From positions 1 to 64,000 of the forward strand of contig NZ_FQXD01000005.1 in the NCBI RefSeq assembly GCF_900129865.1: a stretch of DNA of 64,000 nucleotides, written 5' to 3'. This document shows, one piece after another, positions 1 through 9,110 of this stretch (the first letter of the stretch is position 1; each line of letters begins with the position of its first letter). The notes beneath the pieces are model-generated. The model saw only the letters and a program-made list of their open reading frames with translations. It was not told where the DNA came from and did no database searches. The stretch is from Virgibacillus chiguensis. GTDB lineage: Bacteria; Bacillota; Bacilli; Bacillales; Amphibacillaceae. Position numbers and translations under genes: made by a program.

Positions 1-313
1 GGTAAGGTGGAGATGAATTGGCTTTCGGTCAAGTACGTCTTTAGACGTGCTAATTGACCGAACGCATGTTACCATAAGAGCATGAAGTGTTCTTTGAAAA
101 CTGGATATATGAGGTTGCATGGAGAAACTAATAATGCGAAAACCAAGCGAATCCTTCCATGTGTAAAATATCCAAGGTACGAAAGAAACTCCGATTCGTC
201 GGACATCTAGGGCAGGAACTTCCCGAAGTAACGCTCATGGAGACGAAAGGTTGCTTTCGTCGTGGAAATGAGAAGCTCCCACTTCAAGCGAAGCTAAGTG
301 GGGAGTAGTTCAC
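1..313 (+). mobile_element. IS200/IS605-like non-coding element, 3' part (left copy)
   Basis: This stretch matches the reverse complement of 63560-63872 over exactly 313 bases; the only differences I noticed by eye are one base near 162 and one near 300. It has no open reading frame. It is full of short stems: ACGTC/GACGT near 36-49, CCGATTCGTCGG near 192-203, GACGAAAG/CTTTCGTC at 242-261, and CCCACTTC...AAGTGGGG near 278-303. It ends in GTAGTTCAC at 305-313. A terminal hairpin followed by TTCAC is typical of the right end of IS200/IS605-IS1341 elements, where the transposon-encoded omega RNA of TnpB also lies. By comparison with the right-hand copy, about 45 bases of the left end fall outside the window. 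Family assignment rests on remembered end structure and is an inference; an IscB-type HEARO RNA is the main alternative. Confidence 0.6.
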
Positions 314-478
314 TATGGTACTAAAAGCCCTGACTTTCACCAACACAAAGTTGAAGAGAGAGATGAAGGAAACGAACTTCTCTTATTATATGAAGTATCG
401 AAATATTATTGCAAATAACGACATAATGGCTTACAATTTAATTGTGAAAAACTTCACCAAAAAGGAGGAAGGCATAAA

Positions 479-1519
479 ATGAAAGCACTTACTTATTTTG
501 GGCCAGGAAAGAAAGATTTTATCGACAAACCAAAGCCAAAGGTAGACAAAGCAACAGACGCATTAATTAGAGTGTCGAAAACAACGATTTGTGGTACAGA
601 TTTGCATATCTTAAAAGGTGATGTTCCAGCGGTAACAGAAGGTAGAATTTTGGGACATGAAGGTGTAGGTGTTGTTGAAGAAGTTGGCGAAGGTGTGAAA
701 AACTTTAAAAAAGGGGATAAAGTTATTATCTCTTGTGTCACTTCTTGTGGGAAATGTGAAAATTGTAAGCGCGCGCTTTATGCGCATTGTGAAGATGGAG
801 GCTGGATTTTAGGTCACCTCATTGATGGAACGCAAGCTGAATATGTACGTATTCCGCATGCAGATAATAGCTTATATCATATTCCTGATGGTGCAGATGA
901 AGAAGCGTTAGTCATGTTAAGTGATATCCTTCCGACTGGATTTGAAATTGGTGTACTTTACGGGCAGGTACAGCCTGGACAAACTGTAGTAATTATCGGA
1001 GCTGGCCCAGTCGGTATGGCAGCTTTGCTTACTGCGCAATTTTATTCGCCAGCAGAAATTATTATGGTGGATTTAGACGATCATCGTCTGGAAGTTGCTA
1101 AGAAATTTGGCGCTACAAAAACGGTTAATAGCTCAGATGGAAAAGCAGTAGAAAAAATTATGGATTTAACAGATGGAAAAGGTGTAGATGTGGCAATGGA
1201 AGTTGTAGGTATACCCGCTACGTTTGAAATCTGCCAACAAATTATTAAACCTGGAGGTGCCATCCCAGTATTAGGAGTGCACGGTGAAGCTGTTGATTTC
1301 CATCTTGAAAAATTGTGGATTAAAAACATTCGTTTAACGACAGGTTTAGTAAGCACGAGCACTACGCCAATGCTGTTAAAAACGGTGCAATCAAATAAAT
1401 TACAGCCAGCAAAACTGATAACACATCGTTTTACGTTTGACGAGATGTTAAAAGCATATGAAGTATTTGAGAATTCAGCGAAAACAGAAGCATTAAAATT
1501 AATTATTTCCAATGAATAA
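479..1519 (+). CDS. zinc-dependent alcohol dehydrogenase family protein
   Basis: Medium-chain dehydrogenase/reductase of 346 residues, a usual length. The GroES-like N-terminal half carries the catalytic zinc ligands C38, H60 and E61 (GHEGVGVV motif) and a structural zinc lobe with C90, C93, C96 and C104. The Rossmann half begins at VVIIGAGPVG near residue 170, and an Asp at the end of the second strand (MVDLDD) favours NAD over NADP. It oxidises a primary or secondary alcohol in the cytoplasm; the exact substrate cannot be read from sequence. The ATG follows an AAAGGAGG ribosome binding site. It is a single gene with its own terminator just downstream and sits 166 bases after the mobile element end. 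Confidence 0.9.
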   Translation: MKALTYFGPGKKDFIDKPKPKVDKATDALIRVSKTTICGTDLHILKGDVPAVTEGRILGHEGVGVVEEVGEGVKNFKKGDKVIISCVTSCGKCENCKRALYAHCEDGGWILGHLIDGTQAEYVRIPHADNSLYHIPDGADEEALVMLSDILPTGFEIGVLYGQVQPGQTVVIIGAGPVGMAALLTAQFYSPAEIIMVDLDDHRLEVAKKFGATKTVNSSDGKAVEKIMDLTDGKGVDVAMEVVGIPATFEICQQIIKPGGAIPVLGVHGEAVDFHLEKLWIKNIRLTTGLVSTSTTPMLLKTVQSNKLQPAKLITHRFTFDEMLKAYEVFENSAKTEALKLIISNE

Positions 1520-1527
1520 ATGGATAG

Positions 1528-1560
1528 AAAAGGGTCAAGCGACTTGCTTGGCCTTTTTCA
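1528..1560 (+). terminator. terminator of the alcohol dehydrogenase gene
   Basis: GGTCAAGC and GCTTGGCC form a stem around GACTT, followed by a run of five T. It starts 9 bases past the stop codon. Confidence 0.8.
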
Positions 1561-1614
1561 ATAGATAATAAAGTATAAAATTTGATGGTGCTATGGCGTA
1601 ACCAAATAACCAAA

Positions 1615-1830
1615 TGAGCCCCGTCCGGCCCCAGCGCCAACAACTAGGCGATTTCACTCCATTGCTCTAAGCTTCATCATCGGTTCGTTCTAAATAGGAA
1701 GGCCGACTAAAAACGGGCTTCCGGAGGGCGCCGGCATACTCCTGTTGCAGGAACATTTCCTACAACTTTCGTTGATTCGTTCCACTCACTACGTTGGTAA
1801 GCTGGCGTCCCGAGCCTTTGTTCTTCAAAT
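1615..1830 (+). repeat. dispersed intergenic repeat, family 1, copy A
   Basis: Copy of an approximately 200-bp intergenic repeat also seen near 13261, 14821, 27730 (reverse), 37418 and 43761. Recognisable blocks are CAACTAGGCGA, CATCATCGGTTCGT, TAAATAGGAAGGCCGACTAA, CTCCTGTTGCAGGA and GCGTCCCGAGCC. Its ends resemble imperfect inverted repeats (GGC.CCAGCGCC against GGCGTCCCGAGCC). There is no coding potential. It fills most of the 586-base gap before the chemotaxis receptor. Confidence 0.75.
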
Positions 1831-2105
1831 CATACTTACAAGAGTGGCATCTTTATAGGACTATATACCATTCGTTTACATGATTAAAAAGCCAAGTGGT
1901 GTTAAAAGGCTGTGTACAATAGATAAACGTATCTACAGAGAATTAGCTAAACTTCTGTATAATGTCTATTTCTTTATGAATGGAGTTATCTTTCAAAAAA
2001 GACAATAAGGCGACATTTTCCCCCAAATGTCACCAATTTTTTACATTCAATTAACATTTGGTTGCTATAATGAAGTAAAATAGGTATAAAGTAGGGGGAT
2101 TTTCG

Positions 2106-3824
2106 TTGCGTATACAGAAACCAATTTGGTTCACGCGTTTTTTTTCATTTACAAAAAGTATGCAAACAAAATTTAGCTTGTGGAGCAGATTACTCATCCT
2201 GTTTATTGTGTTATTACTTCTTTCTGTCATGGCTGTAGGTGTTAGTTCATACATACAAGCAAAGAAAATGACCACATCAGCAATTGAAAATCGACTAGAA
2301 CGTGAAACCGAATTAATGGGTTACATTGCAGAGAATCTAAAATTTTTGTATGTCAGTGATGATACGTATTTTCATCAGCAATTGAATGCAAATGTTAGAG
2401 AGCAAAAAAATAAGCTAGCTAAAGAAGGGATACCGTCAGAATATTTTTACGTACAGTCTGGAAAAGTTGTTCCCCTTCAGGAAAGTGAGGGAGAGCTTCC
2501 GCCAATATCGAATGCATTGGTAAATGAATTAGTAGAACAAAAGGATGGTCTATTACATAAGACCATTGACGGAAAACAATATACGTTAACGTTTCAAGAA
2601 ATGAAAGAGGTAAAAGGATTATATGTGTTGGTTGTCCCTACTTCTTCGTATATGGGGCCAGTAAAAGGAATGGCTATGGATACAATGATTATAAGTCTGA
2701 TTAGTGCCGTTATTGCCAGTATTGTCATTGCCTTGTTTGTCCGTAGCTTAACAAAACCACTTAGTGTATTACGAGAAACGATGCGAGAGGTACGTTCGGG
2801 GGAAATGAAAGAACCGAAGCAGTTGCAAACGACGTTGCCAGAGTTCATTTCGCTACATAAGAGTTATACGACAATGATTCATTTTATGCGCAATTTGCTT
2901 AAAAATATGAAAGAAACAACGAATGATTTAAATGAAGCTGGATTAGAATTACAAGCGTCAGCTGCAGAAAGTTTACATTCTGGTGAGCAATTAAAGCAAG
3001 CCATTCACGTCGTTAAGGATGGTGCTGATCAGACGGCGGCAAGCTCAGAAGAAAGTATGACGCGTTTCCATGATATGAAGGAAAATGTGGAACGGACAAT
3101 AGCACAAATGGAACAATCGTATCAAAGCTCACAAGCGATGAACAAATCGGCAGAAACGGGCGAACAGCAGATTAAGAAGTTAATGGATACCATTATTTCC
3201 TACGAGGTCGATTTTACCCAATTGACAAACACGATACATCATGTTCGTAATAATTCTAAAGCAATTACAAAATTAGTAGATATCATTCAAAAGATTGCTG
3301 AGCAGACGAAATTATTGGCATTAAATGCAGGTATTGAAGCAGCTCGTGCAGGAGAATCTGGAAAAGGGTTCACTGTTGTTGCTAAAGAAGTTCGTAAGCT
3401 AGCAGAGCAGTCTTCTGAGGCGGCTGTGGAGATAACGACTACCATCAATCGTATGGAAGAGAATACGTCATCTGCTGTGAAGGAATTTGATCATATGCTT
3501 ACGAAAACGAATGCAACATTATCCATGTCAAAAGCAGCAAAAACATCATTTGATAACTTACTGTATGAAATTGAACAGGTTGGAAACCAATTTCATAGGA
3601 TGAAAGAAGAAGTACAAGCAGTAGGGTCTGTATTACCGCAACTAGAGCAGGCAACGCTCAACTATGCTTCTGTAGCCCAAGAAAATCTGGCAAGTGCAGA
3701 GCAAATGCTTACCACGAGTGATGCACAAATAACACAATTGAAAACAAACCAAGAAGTAGGGGAGCGTTTAACAGCTATAGCCGAAGACCTCTCACAACAT
3801 ACAAAACAATTTCATATTGAATAA
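2106..3824 (+). CDS. methyl-accepting chemotaxis protein
   Basis: Transmembrane chemoreceptor of 572 residues. A membrane segment at about 27-50 is followed by an extracytoplasmic sensor of some 140 residues, a second membrane segment at about 192-213, a HAMP linker, and a long cytoplasmic [17 protein letters not shown] hairpin. The highly conserved hairpin tip is visible as [19 protein letters not shown] near residues 400-420, which docks CheA and CheW. The start is TTG at 2106 behind AGGGGG. The ligand cannot be predicted, because the sensor shows no motif I recognise. It is monocistronic, with a terminator right after the stop. Confidence 0.92.
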   Translation: MRIQKPIWFTRFFSFTKSMQTKFSLWSRLLILFIVLLLLSVMAVGVSSYIQAKKMTTSAIENRLERETELMGYIAENLKFLYVSDDTYFHQQLNANVREQKNKLAKEGIPSEYFYVQSGKVVPLQESEGELPPISNALVNELVEQKDGLLHKTIDGKQYTLTFQEMKEVKGLYVLVVPTSSYMGPVKGMAMDTMIISLISAVIASIVIALFVRSLTKPLSVLRETMREVRSGEMKEPKQLQTTLPEFISLHKSYTTMIHFMRNLLKNMKETTNDLNEAGLELQASAAESLHSGEQLKQAIHVVKDGADQTAASSEESMTRFHDMKENVERTIAQMEQSYQSSQAMNKSAETGEQQIKKLMDTIISYEVDFTQLTNTIHHVRNNSKAITKLVDIIQKIAEQTKLLALNAGIEAARAGESGKGFTVVAKEVRKLAEQSSEAAVEITTTINRMEENTSSAVKEFDHMLTKTNATLSMSKAAKTSFDNLLYEIEQVGNQFHRMKEEVQAVGSVLPQLEQATLNYASVAQENLASAEQMLTTSDAQITQLKTNQEVGERLTAIAEDLSQHTKQFHIE

Positions 3825-3831
3825 AACGTAA

Positions 3832-3868
3832 AAATCCTGATCCATTTCGGAACAGGATTTTTTCTTTT
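3832..3868 (+). terminator. terminator of the chemoreceptor gene
   Basis: AATCCTG(ATCC) pairs with (GGAA)CAGGATT and is followed by TTTTTCTTTTT. Confidence 0.8.
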
Positions 3869-3871
3869 TGC

Positions 3872-3928
3872 ACTATAGGGAAGTATAAAATGTTTAAAGG
3901 TTTATAGTATAAGAAAAACTACTATAAT
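3872..3928. repeat. dispersed repeat family 2 (left block)
   Basis: ACTATAGGGAAGTATAAAA followed by GTTTATAGTATAAGAAAAAC. The same words recur near 8968, 11515, 14940 and 22416, usually next to a short CTTGGC/GCCAAG hairpin. Non-coding. Confidence 0.5.
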
Positions 3929-3978
3929 CGGTGAAGATGAAAGCCCCCAATGATGGAAGAAGCCATTTTTCCTTCATT

Positions 3979-4836
3979 TTAACCAAAGCGACCGGAAATA
4001 TAGTCTTCCGTTCTGTTGTCTGATGGGTTCGTAAAGATTTTATCTGTTTCATCATATTCCACGACTTCACCATTTAGGAAAAATGCTGTGCGGTCGGAAA
4101 TACGTGCAGCCTGCTGCATGTTATGAGTAACAATAACAATAGAATAATCTTTCTTCAACTCTTGAATGAGCTCTTCTACACGTAGCGTAGATTTTGGGTC
4201 AAGTGCTGAAGTCGGCTCATCCATTAAGATAACATCAGGTTCAATCGCTAAACAACGAGCAATACAAATTCGTTGTTGCTGCCCGCCAGAGAGACCATAG
4301 GCATTTTCTTTTAAACGGTCTTTTACTTCATCCCAAATGGAAGCACCACGTAAGCTTTTTTCTACAATTTCATCAAGGATTTTTTTGTTGCGAATACCAT
4401 GGATTTTTGGCCCATAGGCAATATTTTCATAGATGGATTTAGGAAAAGGATTTGGTTTTTGAAATACCATGCCAACTTTTGTACGTAAATCCTCTACTTT
4501 AAATGATTTATCTAAAATGCTCTTATCTTTATACGTAATGACACCAGAAGTTTTAACGCTTGGTACAAGTTCTACCATACGGTTTAATGTTTTTAAATAC
4601 GTAGACTTTCCACACCCAGATGGACCAATAATTGCCGTTACTTCTTTCTCGTAAATAGACAAATTAATGTCTTTTAGTGCATGTGTATCGCCATACCATA
4701 AGTTTAAATCTTTCGTATCGTACACAGTTTTTTTATGCACGTTCTGTTTCGTTGTCGCTGCTACCTCTGAAGTGGCTTCTTCTTCTGAAATTACTTGTCG
4801 CTTCACTTTGATATTGGGCTTCGTTAACGTAGCCAT
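3979..4836 (-). CDS. pstB: phosphate ABC transporter ATP-binding protein PstB
   Basis: Cytoplasmic ATPase of the high-affinity phosphate importer; it drives PstC/PstA. Walker [10 protein letters not shown], signature LSGGQQQR, Walker [13 protein letters not shown] and the switch histidine in VTHNMQQ are all present. I place the start at ATG 4836, eight bases after AAGGAG; a GTG at 4845 overlaps the ribosome binding site and is unlikely. The N-terminus is about 30 residues longer than a minimal PstB, a common feature in Bacillaceae. It is the last gene of pstSCAB, 142 bases after pstA, and family-2 repeat sequence lies in that gap. Expected to be induced by phosphate starvation through PhoPR. 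Confidence 0.95.
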   Translation of the reverse strand: MATLTKPNIKVKRQVISEEEATSEVAATTKQNVHKKTVYDTKDLNLWYGDTHALKDINLSIYEKEVTAIIGPSGCGKSTYLKTLNRMVELVPSVKTSGVITYKDKSILDKSFKVEDLRTKVGMVFQKPNPFPKSIYENIAYGPKIHGIRNKKILDEIVEKSLRGASIWDEVKDRLKENAYGLSGGQQQRICIARCLAIEPDVILMDEPTSALDPKSTLRVEELIQELKKDYSIVIVTHNMQQAARISDRTAFFLNGEVVEYDETDKIFTNPSDNRTEDYISGRFG

Positions 4837-4857
4837 TTCATTCACTCCTTTTTACTA

Positions 4858-4985
4858 CTAAAAAGTATAAAATTTTAGGATTCGTAAGCATCATGAAAAC
4901 CGAGCTTTTTAACACGATAGGAAAGAATAAGAAAAAGAAAGGCTTTTGCCATAAGACTTGGAGACAAGCCAAGTTTTTCTAAAAA
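4858..4985. repeat. dispersed repeat family 2 with CTTGG hairpin
   Basis: Contains AAAAGTATAAAATTTTAGG and, at its right end, CCATAAGACTTGGAGACAAG followed by CCAAGTTTTTCTAAA. The CTTGG/CCAAG stem and the flanking words repeat elsewhere in the window. It fills the pstA-pstB gap and slightly overlaps the end of pstA. Confidence 0.5.
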
Positions 4986-5863
4986 CGCTTTTGGAACTTA
5001 TTGCGGATAAAAATTGCTGTTGCATTTAACAGAAACAGTAATACGAGCAAAATAATAATCGTTGCCGCAGCTAAGTTGGCATATTCTTCAACTAAAGAAG
5101 AGTCAATCGTCCAATAATAAATTTGCATTGGGAGTACCGTGAATTTATCCATAATTCCACCCGGGAAAGGGATAAGTAAAGCAGGTATACCGATAACAAC
5201 AAGCGGTGCTGTTTCGCCAATTGCTCGAGATAAAGACAATATCGACCCTGTTAAAATACCGGGTAATGCTGCAGGGAGAATGATATTTTTAACCGTTTGC
5301 CATTTCGTAGCTCCCATGCCATAAGATGCTTCACTTAAGTGTTGCGGTACGGATCGAATGGATTCTTGTGAAGCGACGATGATAATCGGAAGGACAAGTA
5401 ATGACATGGTTAGTCCACCAGCCAATACGACGTTTCCGAAATCAAGGGCACGGACAAAGATAGTCATTCCGAGAATTCCATAAACAATGGATGGAACACC
5501 GGCTAAATTAGCGATGTTTGTTTGAATAAAACCTTGAAAGCGTCCTTTTTTTGCATACAATTCCAAATAGATAGCTGTCCCAACGCCAAGTATTAGCGTA
5601 ACTGGAATGACGACGAGCATGAGCCAAAATGTTCCTAAGATAGCCCCCATAATACCAGCGCGATCAGGGGAAGTAGATAACTTATTCGTTAAAAAATCCA
5701 TATTAATCCAGCTGGCACCTTGCATGATGACACGAAAAATTAATACAGCTAAAACAATTAAGCCAAAAATTGTTGCGAGAAAAAATACAGATTTAAGGAT
5801 ATTGTTTTTAATCAGACGACTGTTCATGTTTTTTTGGACTTGATTCGTATCGACATATTTCAT
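4979..5863 (-). CDS. pstA: phosphate ABC transporter permease PstA
   Basis: Inner-membrane permease of 294 residues with about six transmembrane helices. The binding-protein-dependent transport signature is visible around residues 200-225 (ATKWQTVKNIILPAALPGI, then GSILSLSRAIGETAP). It pairs with PstC to form the phosphate channel. The ATG abuts the stop codon of pstC directly, so its ribosome binding site GGGAGG lies inside pstC and translation is probably coupled. Confidence 0.95.
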   Translation of the reverse strand: MKYVDTNQVQKNMNSRLIKNNILKSVFFLATIFGLIVLAVLIFRVIMQGASWINMDFLTNKLSTSPDRAGIMGAILGTFWLMLVVIPVTLILGVGTAIYLELYAKKGRFQGFIQTNIANLAGVPSIVYGILGMTIFVRALDFGNVVLAGGLTMSLLVLPIIIVASQESIRSVPQHLSEASYGMGATKWQTVKNIILPAALPGILTGSILSLSRAIGETAPLVVIGIPALLIPFPGGIMDKFTVLPMQIYYWTIDSSLVEEYANLAAATIIILLVLLFLLNATAIFIRNKFQKRF

Positions 5864-6820
5864 TTAATATTCCTCCCTGAACTTACGAGAGACATATCTT
5901 GCAAGTAGGTTCATAAGCAGTGTGAATACAAATAACGTCATAGCAACTGCGTATAAGCTGAAATAAATCGTTGATCCAGCTGGCGCTTCACCGCCAGAAA
6001 CTTCGACAATATATGCAGTCATTGTTTGCATAGATTGTGTAATATCGAAGGTGAAGTTTTTCGAACTTCCGCTAGCTATGGTTACAATCATTGTTTCGCC
6101 AATCGCACGTGAAATACCAAGGACAAAGGATGCAATAATTCCAGAAAGCGCAGCAGGAATGACGACGCGAAAAGTAACTTCTAACTTTGTTGCTCCTAAT
6201 GCGAGCGCACCTTCACGCATAGCGTTGGGAACAGATGTCATCGCATCTTCTGAGAGTGATGCAATCATAGGAATAATCATGACACCCATGACGAGTCCAG
6301 GGCTTAAAATATTTGTCGCTTCTACACTTGGAAAAACCTCACGAATAAGCGGTGTAACAAATGTAAAGGCAAAGAAACCATAAACGATGGTAGGAATTCC
6401 AGCAAGAATTTCTAACATTGGTTTTAATGTTCTTCTTACTCGTTCTGAGGCATATTCACTTAAGAAAACAGCTGTCATAATACCAATTGGTCCAGCAACG
6501 AGCATGGCAATAATAGAAGAAATGATGGTGCCGTTAATAAGTGGTAGTACACCAAATTCTGGGTTTTGACTTAAAGGTTTTAAGGCGGTTCCTGTAAAGA
6601 AATCCATAACGGGAACACGTTTAAAAAATTCAATCGTTTCTATTAATAATGTATAAACAATTCCAATGGTCGTGAAGATAGAAACTGCTGCAATCAAGAA
6701 TAGGAGGACAGGAATGACCTTTTCTGTTATGCTTGTTAGGTTTTTCCCGTTTTTCTTCTTCGCAATCATGTCTTGAATACTTGGTTTGTCTTGATTGTCT
6801 ATCTTGTTGTCCAGTGCCAT
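5864..6820 (-). CDS. pstC: phosphate ABC transporter permease PstC
   Basis: Permease partner of PstA, 318 residues. A cytoplasmic N-terminus of about 30 polar residues is followed by six predicted helices. The EAA-type loop reads LALGATKLEVTFRVVIPAAL, followed by GISRAIGETM. It follows pstS after 176 bases; that gap contains two stem-loops which may lower its expression relative to the binding protein. The start is supported by a G-rich ribosome binding site (AAAGGGGGCC). Confidence 0.95.
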   Translation of the reverse strand: MALDNKIDNQDKPSIQDMIAKKKNGKNLTSITEKVIPVLLFLIAAVSIFTTIGIVYTLLIETIEFFKRVPVMDFFTGTALKPLSQNPEFGVLPLINGTIISSIIAMLVAGPIGIMTAVFLSEYASERVRRTLKPMLEILAGIPTIVYGFFAFTFVTPLIREVFPSVEATNILSPGLVMGVMIIPMIASLSEDAMTSVPNAMREGALALGATKLEVTFRVVIPAALSGIIASFVLGISRAIGETMIVTIASGSSKNFTFDITQSMQTMTAYIVEVSGGEAPAGSTIYFSLYAVAMTLFVFTLLMNLLARYVSRKFREEY

Positions 6821-6854
6821 TAGGGGGCCCCCTTTCTAGAGCAAAAACTCACAA

Positions 6855-6892
6855 GAAGATGAGAGCGTACATTGCCCTCATCTTCAGGTAGT
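6855..6892 (-). promoter_or_regulatory. stem-loop in the pstS-pstC spacer
   Basis: GAAGATGAG and CTCATCTTC pair around a 12-13 base loop. No long T-run follows on either strand, so it looks more like an mRNA-processing or attenuation stem than a full terminator. Confidence 0.5.
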
Positions 6893-6956
6893 CAAATAAT
6901 GGTTTAATTGGATAGATGTTTTTATTATGACAGTCTTGTGAGATTAAGAGCGAAAC

Positions 6957-6987
6957 CATAAGGAGAAATGTTATCTCTCCTTATGGT
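6957..6987 (-). promoter_or_regulatory. stem-loop directly after pstS
   Basis: CCATAAGGAGA and TCTCCTTATGG pair perfectly around a nine-base loop, nine bases past the pstS stop. The T content downstream on the minus strand is modest. Such stems commonly protect pstS mRNA and give excess binding protein over permeases; that role is inferred. Confidence 0.65.
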
Positions 6988-6996
6988 TGTCGTGCA

Positions 6997-7992
6997 TTAT
7001 TTTAGTGCTTCTAATTCACTTACTAAAGTTTTTGCTTCTTCTTCAGGAATTGGCGCAAAGCCAGTTTCTCCAGCAAATTCATTTACGTTGTTCATAATAT
7101 ATAAAGCATAATCAAGTACTTGCGGCTTTTCTTTTGCATTATCAACGTTCAAGTAAGTAAATACTGGGCGAGTATAGCCAGCATAGTCACCATCTTCAGC
7201 AATCGTGTCTAGAGATGGCTCTACAGCACCATCACCAAAGTCAATGCTTACAGCTTGTACTTTATCTTTGTTGTTGTCATAGTATCCAAAACCGAAGAAC
7301 CCAATGGCGTTTTTATCTTCAGCTACAAGTGTTACAAGTGTTGAGTAATCTTGTTGTAAGTTAATATCACTTACTAGATCTTGTTCTTCTAAAATATTTT
7401 CATAGAAAAACTCGTATGTTCCGTGGTTTTCGTTTGGTCCATAAGTTTGAATCTTTTCTTCTGGCCACTCAGGGTTTACATCTGACCAGTTTGTATATTC
7501 TCCAAGGAAAATCCCTTTGACTTGATCTTCCGTTAATTCTGTCGCCCAATCGTTGTCAGGGTGAGTAACAATTGTCAAACCGTCTAAAGCTACTTTTAAT
7601 TCTTTGATTTCCATTCCAAGTTCTTCAGCTTTCGCTTTCTCTTCGTCTTTAATTACACGAGAAGCATCGTTAAAGTCTGTTCCATCTTCAGCTAGGAATT
7701 TTTCGAATCCTGCACTTGTACCAGCACGGCTAACTTCAACAGATACATCTGGTTTTTCTCCCATGTATTCTTCAGCAAGTTTAGCCATTAAAGGAAAAAC
7801 CGTTCCAGATCCATCAATTACGACGCTGCCTTCTACTTTTTCAGATTCACTATCACCTTCTGAGCCAGTATTTTCAGATGATTCCTCTTCGTTATTGTCT
7901 TTGTTATCTCCTTCAGAATCCGATCCACATGCTGCAATTACTACTGCAAGAGCAGCGATTAGAAGGAACATAAGATACTTCTTGAACTTCAT
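6997..7992 (-). CDS. pstS: phosphate-binding lipoprotein PstS
   Basis: Surface-anchored substrate-binding protein of the Pst importer, 331 residues from ATG 7992, eight bases after GGGGAGG. The signal peptide ends in the lipobox VIAAC, giving a lipid-modified Cys near residue 22. A strikingly acidic, Ser-rich linker of about 30 residues (many D, E, S, N) follows before the folded domain. Phosphate-site motifs GSGTVFPL and SRAGTSAGFEKF are visible. The acidic linker fits a salt-adapted organism. First gene of the pst operon, downstream of a PhoP box array. Confidence 0.95.
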   Translation of the reverse strand: MKFKKYLMFLLIAALAVVIAACGSDSEGDNKDNNEEESSENTGSEGDSESEKVEGSVVIDGSGTVFPLMAKLAEEYMGEKPDVSVEVSRAGTSAGFEKFLAEDGTDFNDASRVIKDEEKAKAEELGMEIKELKVALDGLTIVTHPDNDWATELTEDQVKGIFLGEYTNWSDVNPEWPEEKIQTYGPNENHGTYEFFYENILEEQDLVSDINLQQDYSTLVTLVAEDKNAIGFFGFGYYDNNKDKVQAVSIDFGDGAVEPSLDTIAEDGDYAGYTRPVFTYLNVDNAKEKPQVLDYALYIMNNVNEFAGETGFAPIPEEEAKTLVSELEALK

Positions 7993-8052
7993 CAAAATTG
8001 CCTCCCCTATTTTGAGTAAATATAAAGTTGAGGTTTATCCCTCTCATTTGCT

Positions 8053-8106
8053 AGTATAGTAGGCAAGTGTTAAAAGAGTATGTTATGAATGTAAAGGTTT
8101 TGTAAA
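8053..8106 (-). promoter_or_regulatory. PhoP-activated promoter of pstSCAB
   Basis: Read on the minus strand from 8106 to 8068, four hexamers sit at exact 11-base spacing: TTTACA, TTTACA, AACATA, TTAACA, each separated by five bases. This is the direct-repeat layout of Bacillus PhoP core binding regions (TTAACA-like). A -10 element TATACT lies at 8058-8053, nine bases after the last hexamer. The transcript would start about 50 bases upstream of pstS. Confidence 0.8.
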
Positions 8107-8306
8107 TTTTTGTGGAATTCCTGTTTTTTTGAACGTAAAAAGAGATATAGAGGAATCTGTATAAAAACAGAGAAAGGTTAACGTAGCTTGATATACCAAG
8201 CTTTAAGTAGGAAAGAATGTAAGGAATGCGCCAGTGTAAAAAAACTATTTTCCTCTATATGAAAGATTTATTAACGAAATGTAAAAATAAAGTGGAGAGC
8301 TTGGTT

Positions 8307-8945
8307 ATGGGGGCGACCCAGCAAATATATAATAAATTGTATCATTGTTACGGCTCGCAAGGATGGTGGCCTGCGGATACGGTGTTTGAAATGATGATAG
8401 GAGCAATTCTTGTTCAGCGAACAAATTGGAGTAATGTAGAGAAGGCGTTGTGTCAGCTCACCCCTTATTTATCACCAGAGCAATTAGAAGCGTTGCCCAT
8501 GGAAGAATTAGAGGTAGCAATTCGTTCAAGTGGTTTTTATAGACAAAAGGCAAAGCGAATAAAAGCTTTTCTTCATTGGTATAAAAAATATGATTATCAA
8601 CTTGCTCATTTGCGACATGTAGAAACAGAAACGTTGCGAGCGGAGTTATTAAGTATACATGGTATTGGCGCCGAAACAGCTAATGTCTTATTACTTTACG
8701 CATTTCAACGTCCTGTTTTTGTTGTTGATGCTTATGCTCGTAGGATTTTTGCTCGATTTGGTTTGGACATGCCGGAAAAGGAGCAAGTGTTTCGGCTTCA
8801 GGTGGAGACGGAATGCGTATTAGATACAGAGGGCTTTAAGGAATTTCATGCTCTAATCGTGCAGCATGCGAAAGAGCATTGTAAAATGAAGCCGATTTGT
8901 TCAGGCTGTCCGTTGGTTGACGAATGTGAGCGAAGAGGTGTGTAG
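8307..8945 (+). CDS. endonuclease III-like (HhH-GPD) DNA glycosylase with 4Fe-4S cluster
   Basis: Base-excision-repair enzyme of 212 residues from ATG 8307, which follows GGAG by nine bases. An in-frame ATG at 8226 has a poorly placed ribosome binding site. A helix-hairpin-helix reads SIHGIGAETANVL, the catalytic Asp is in VVDAYARR, and the C-terminal iron-sulphur motif C-x6-C-x2-C-x5-C is intact. The Lys that bifunctional endonuclease III uses for lyase chemistry (G-x-KTAN) is Glu here. It may therefore be a monofunctional glycosylase, similar in outline to MagIII-type 3-methyladenine glycosylases. That assignment is inferred. Confidence 0.85.
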   Translation: MGATQQIYNKLYHCYGSQGWWPADTVFEMMIGAILVQRTNWSNVEKALCQLTPYLSPEQLEALPMEELEVAIRSSGFYRQKAKRIKAFLHWYKKYDYQLAHLRHVETETLRAELLSIHGIGAETANVLLLYAFQRPVFVVDAYARRIFARFGLDMPEKEQVFRLQVETECVLDTEGFKEFHALIVQHAKEHCKMKPICSGCPLVDECERRGV

Positions 8946-8967
8946 TTAGAAAGCCTTTTCACCCACT

Positions 8968-9048
8968 TGTTTATAGTATAAGCAAAACGACGGTGTTTTT
9001 CGCCTTAAAGATTTGGCGATAAGCCAAGTTTATCTACAGAGGCTTTTA
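8968..9048. repeat. dispersed repeat family 2 with hairpin
   Basis: TTATAGTATAAGCAAAAC, then ATTTGGCGATAAGCCAAGTT, the same TTGGC/GCCAA hairpin as in other copies. Non-coding. Confidence 0.5.
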
Positions 9049-9071
9049 GATAATGCTTTAGCGGTACTAAC

Positions 9072-9110
9072 AATGAGTGGGGGAGACATAGATCCCCCGC
9101 TCATTTTTTA
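9072..9110. terminator. bidirectional terminator between converging genes
   Basis: AATGAGTGGGGGA pairs with TCCCCCGCTCATT around a short loop. It is followed on the plus strand by TTTTTATTTA and on the minus strand by a less T-rich stretch. It separates the glycosylase gene from the opposing P-II-like operon. Confidence 0.75.
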
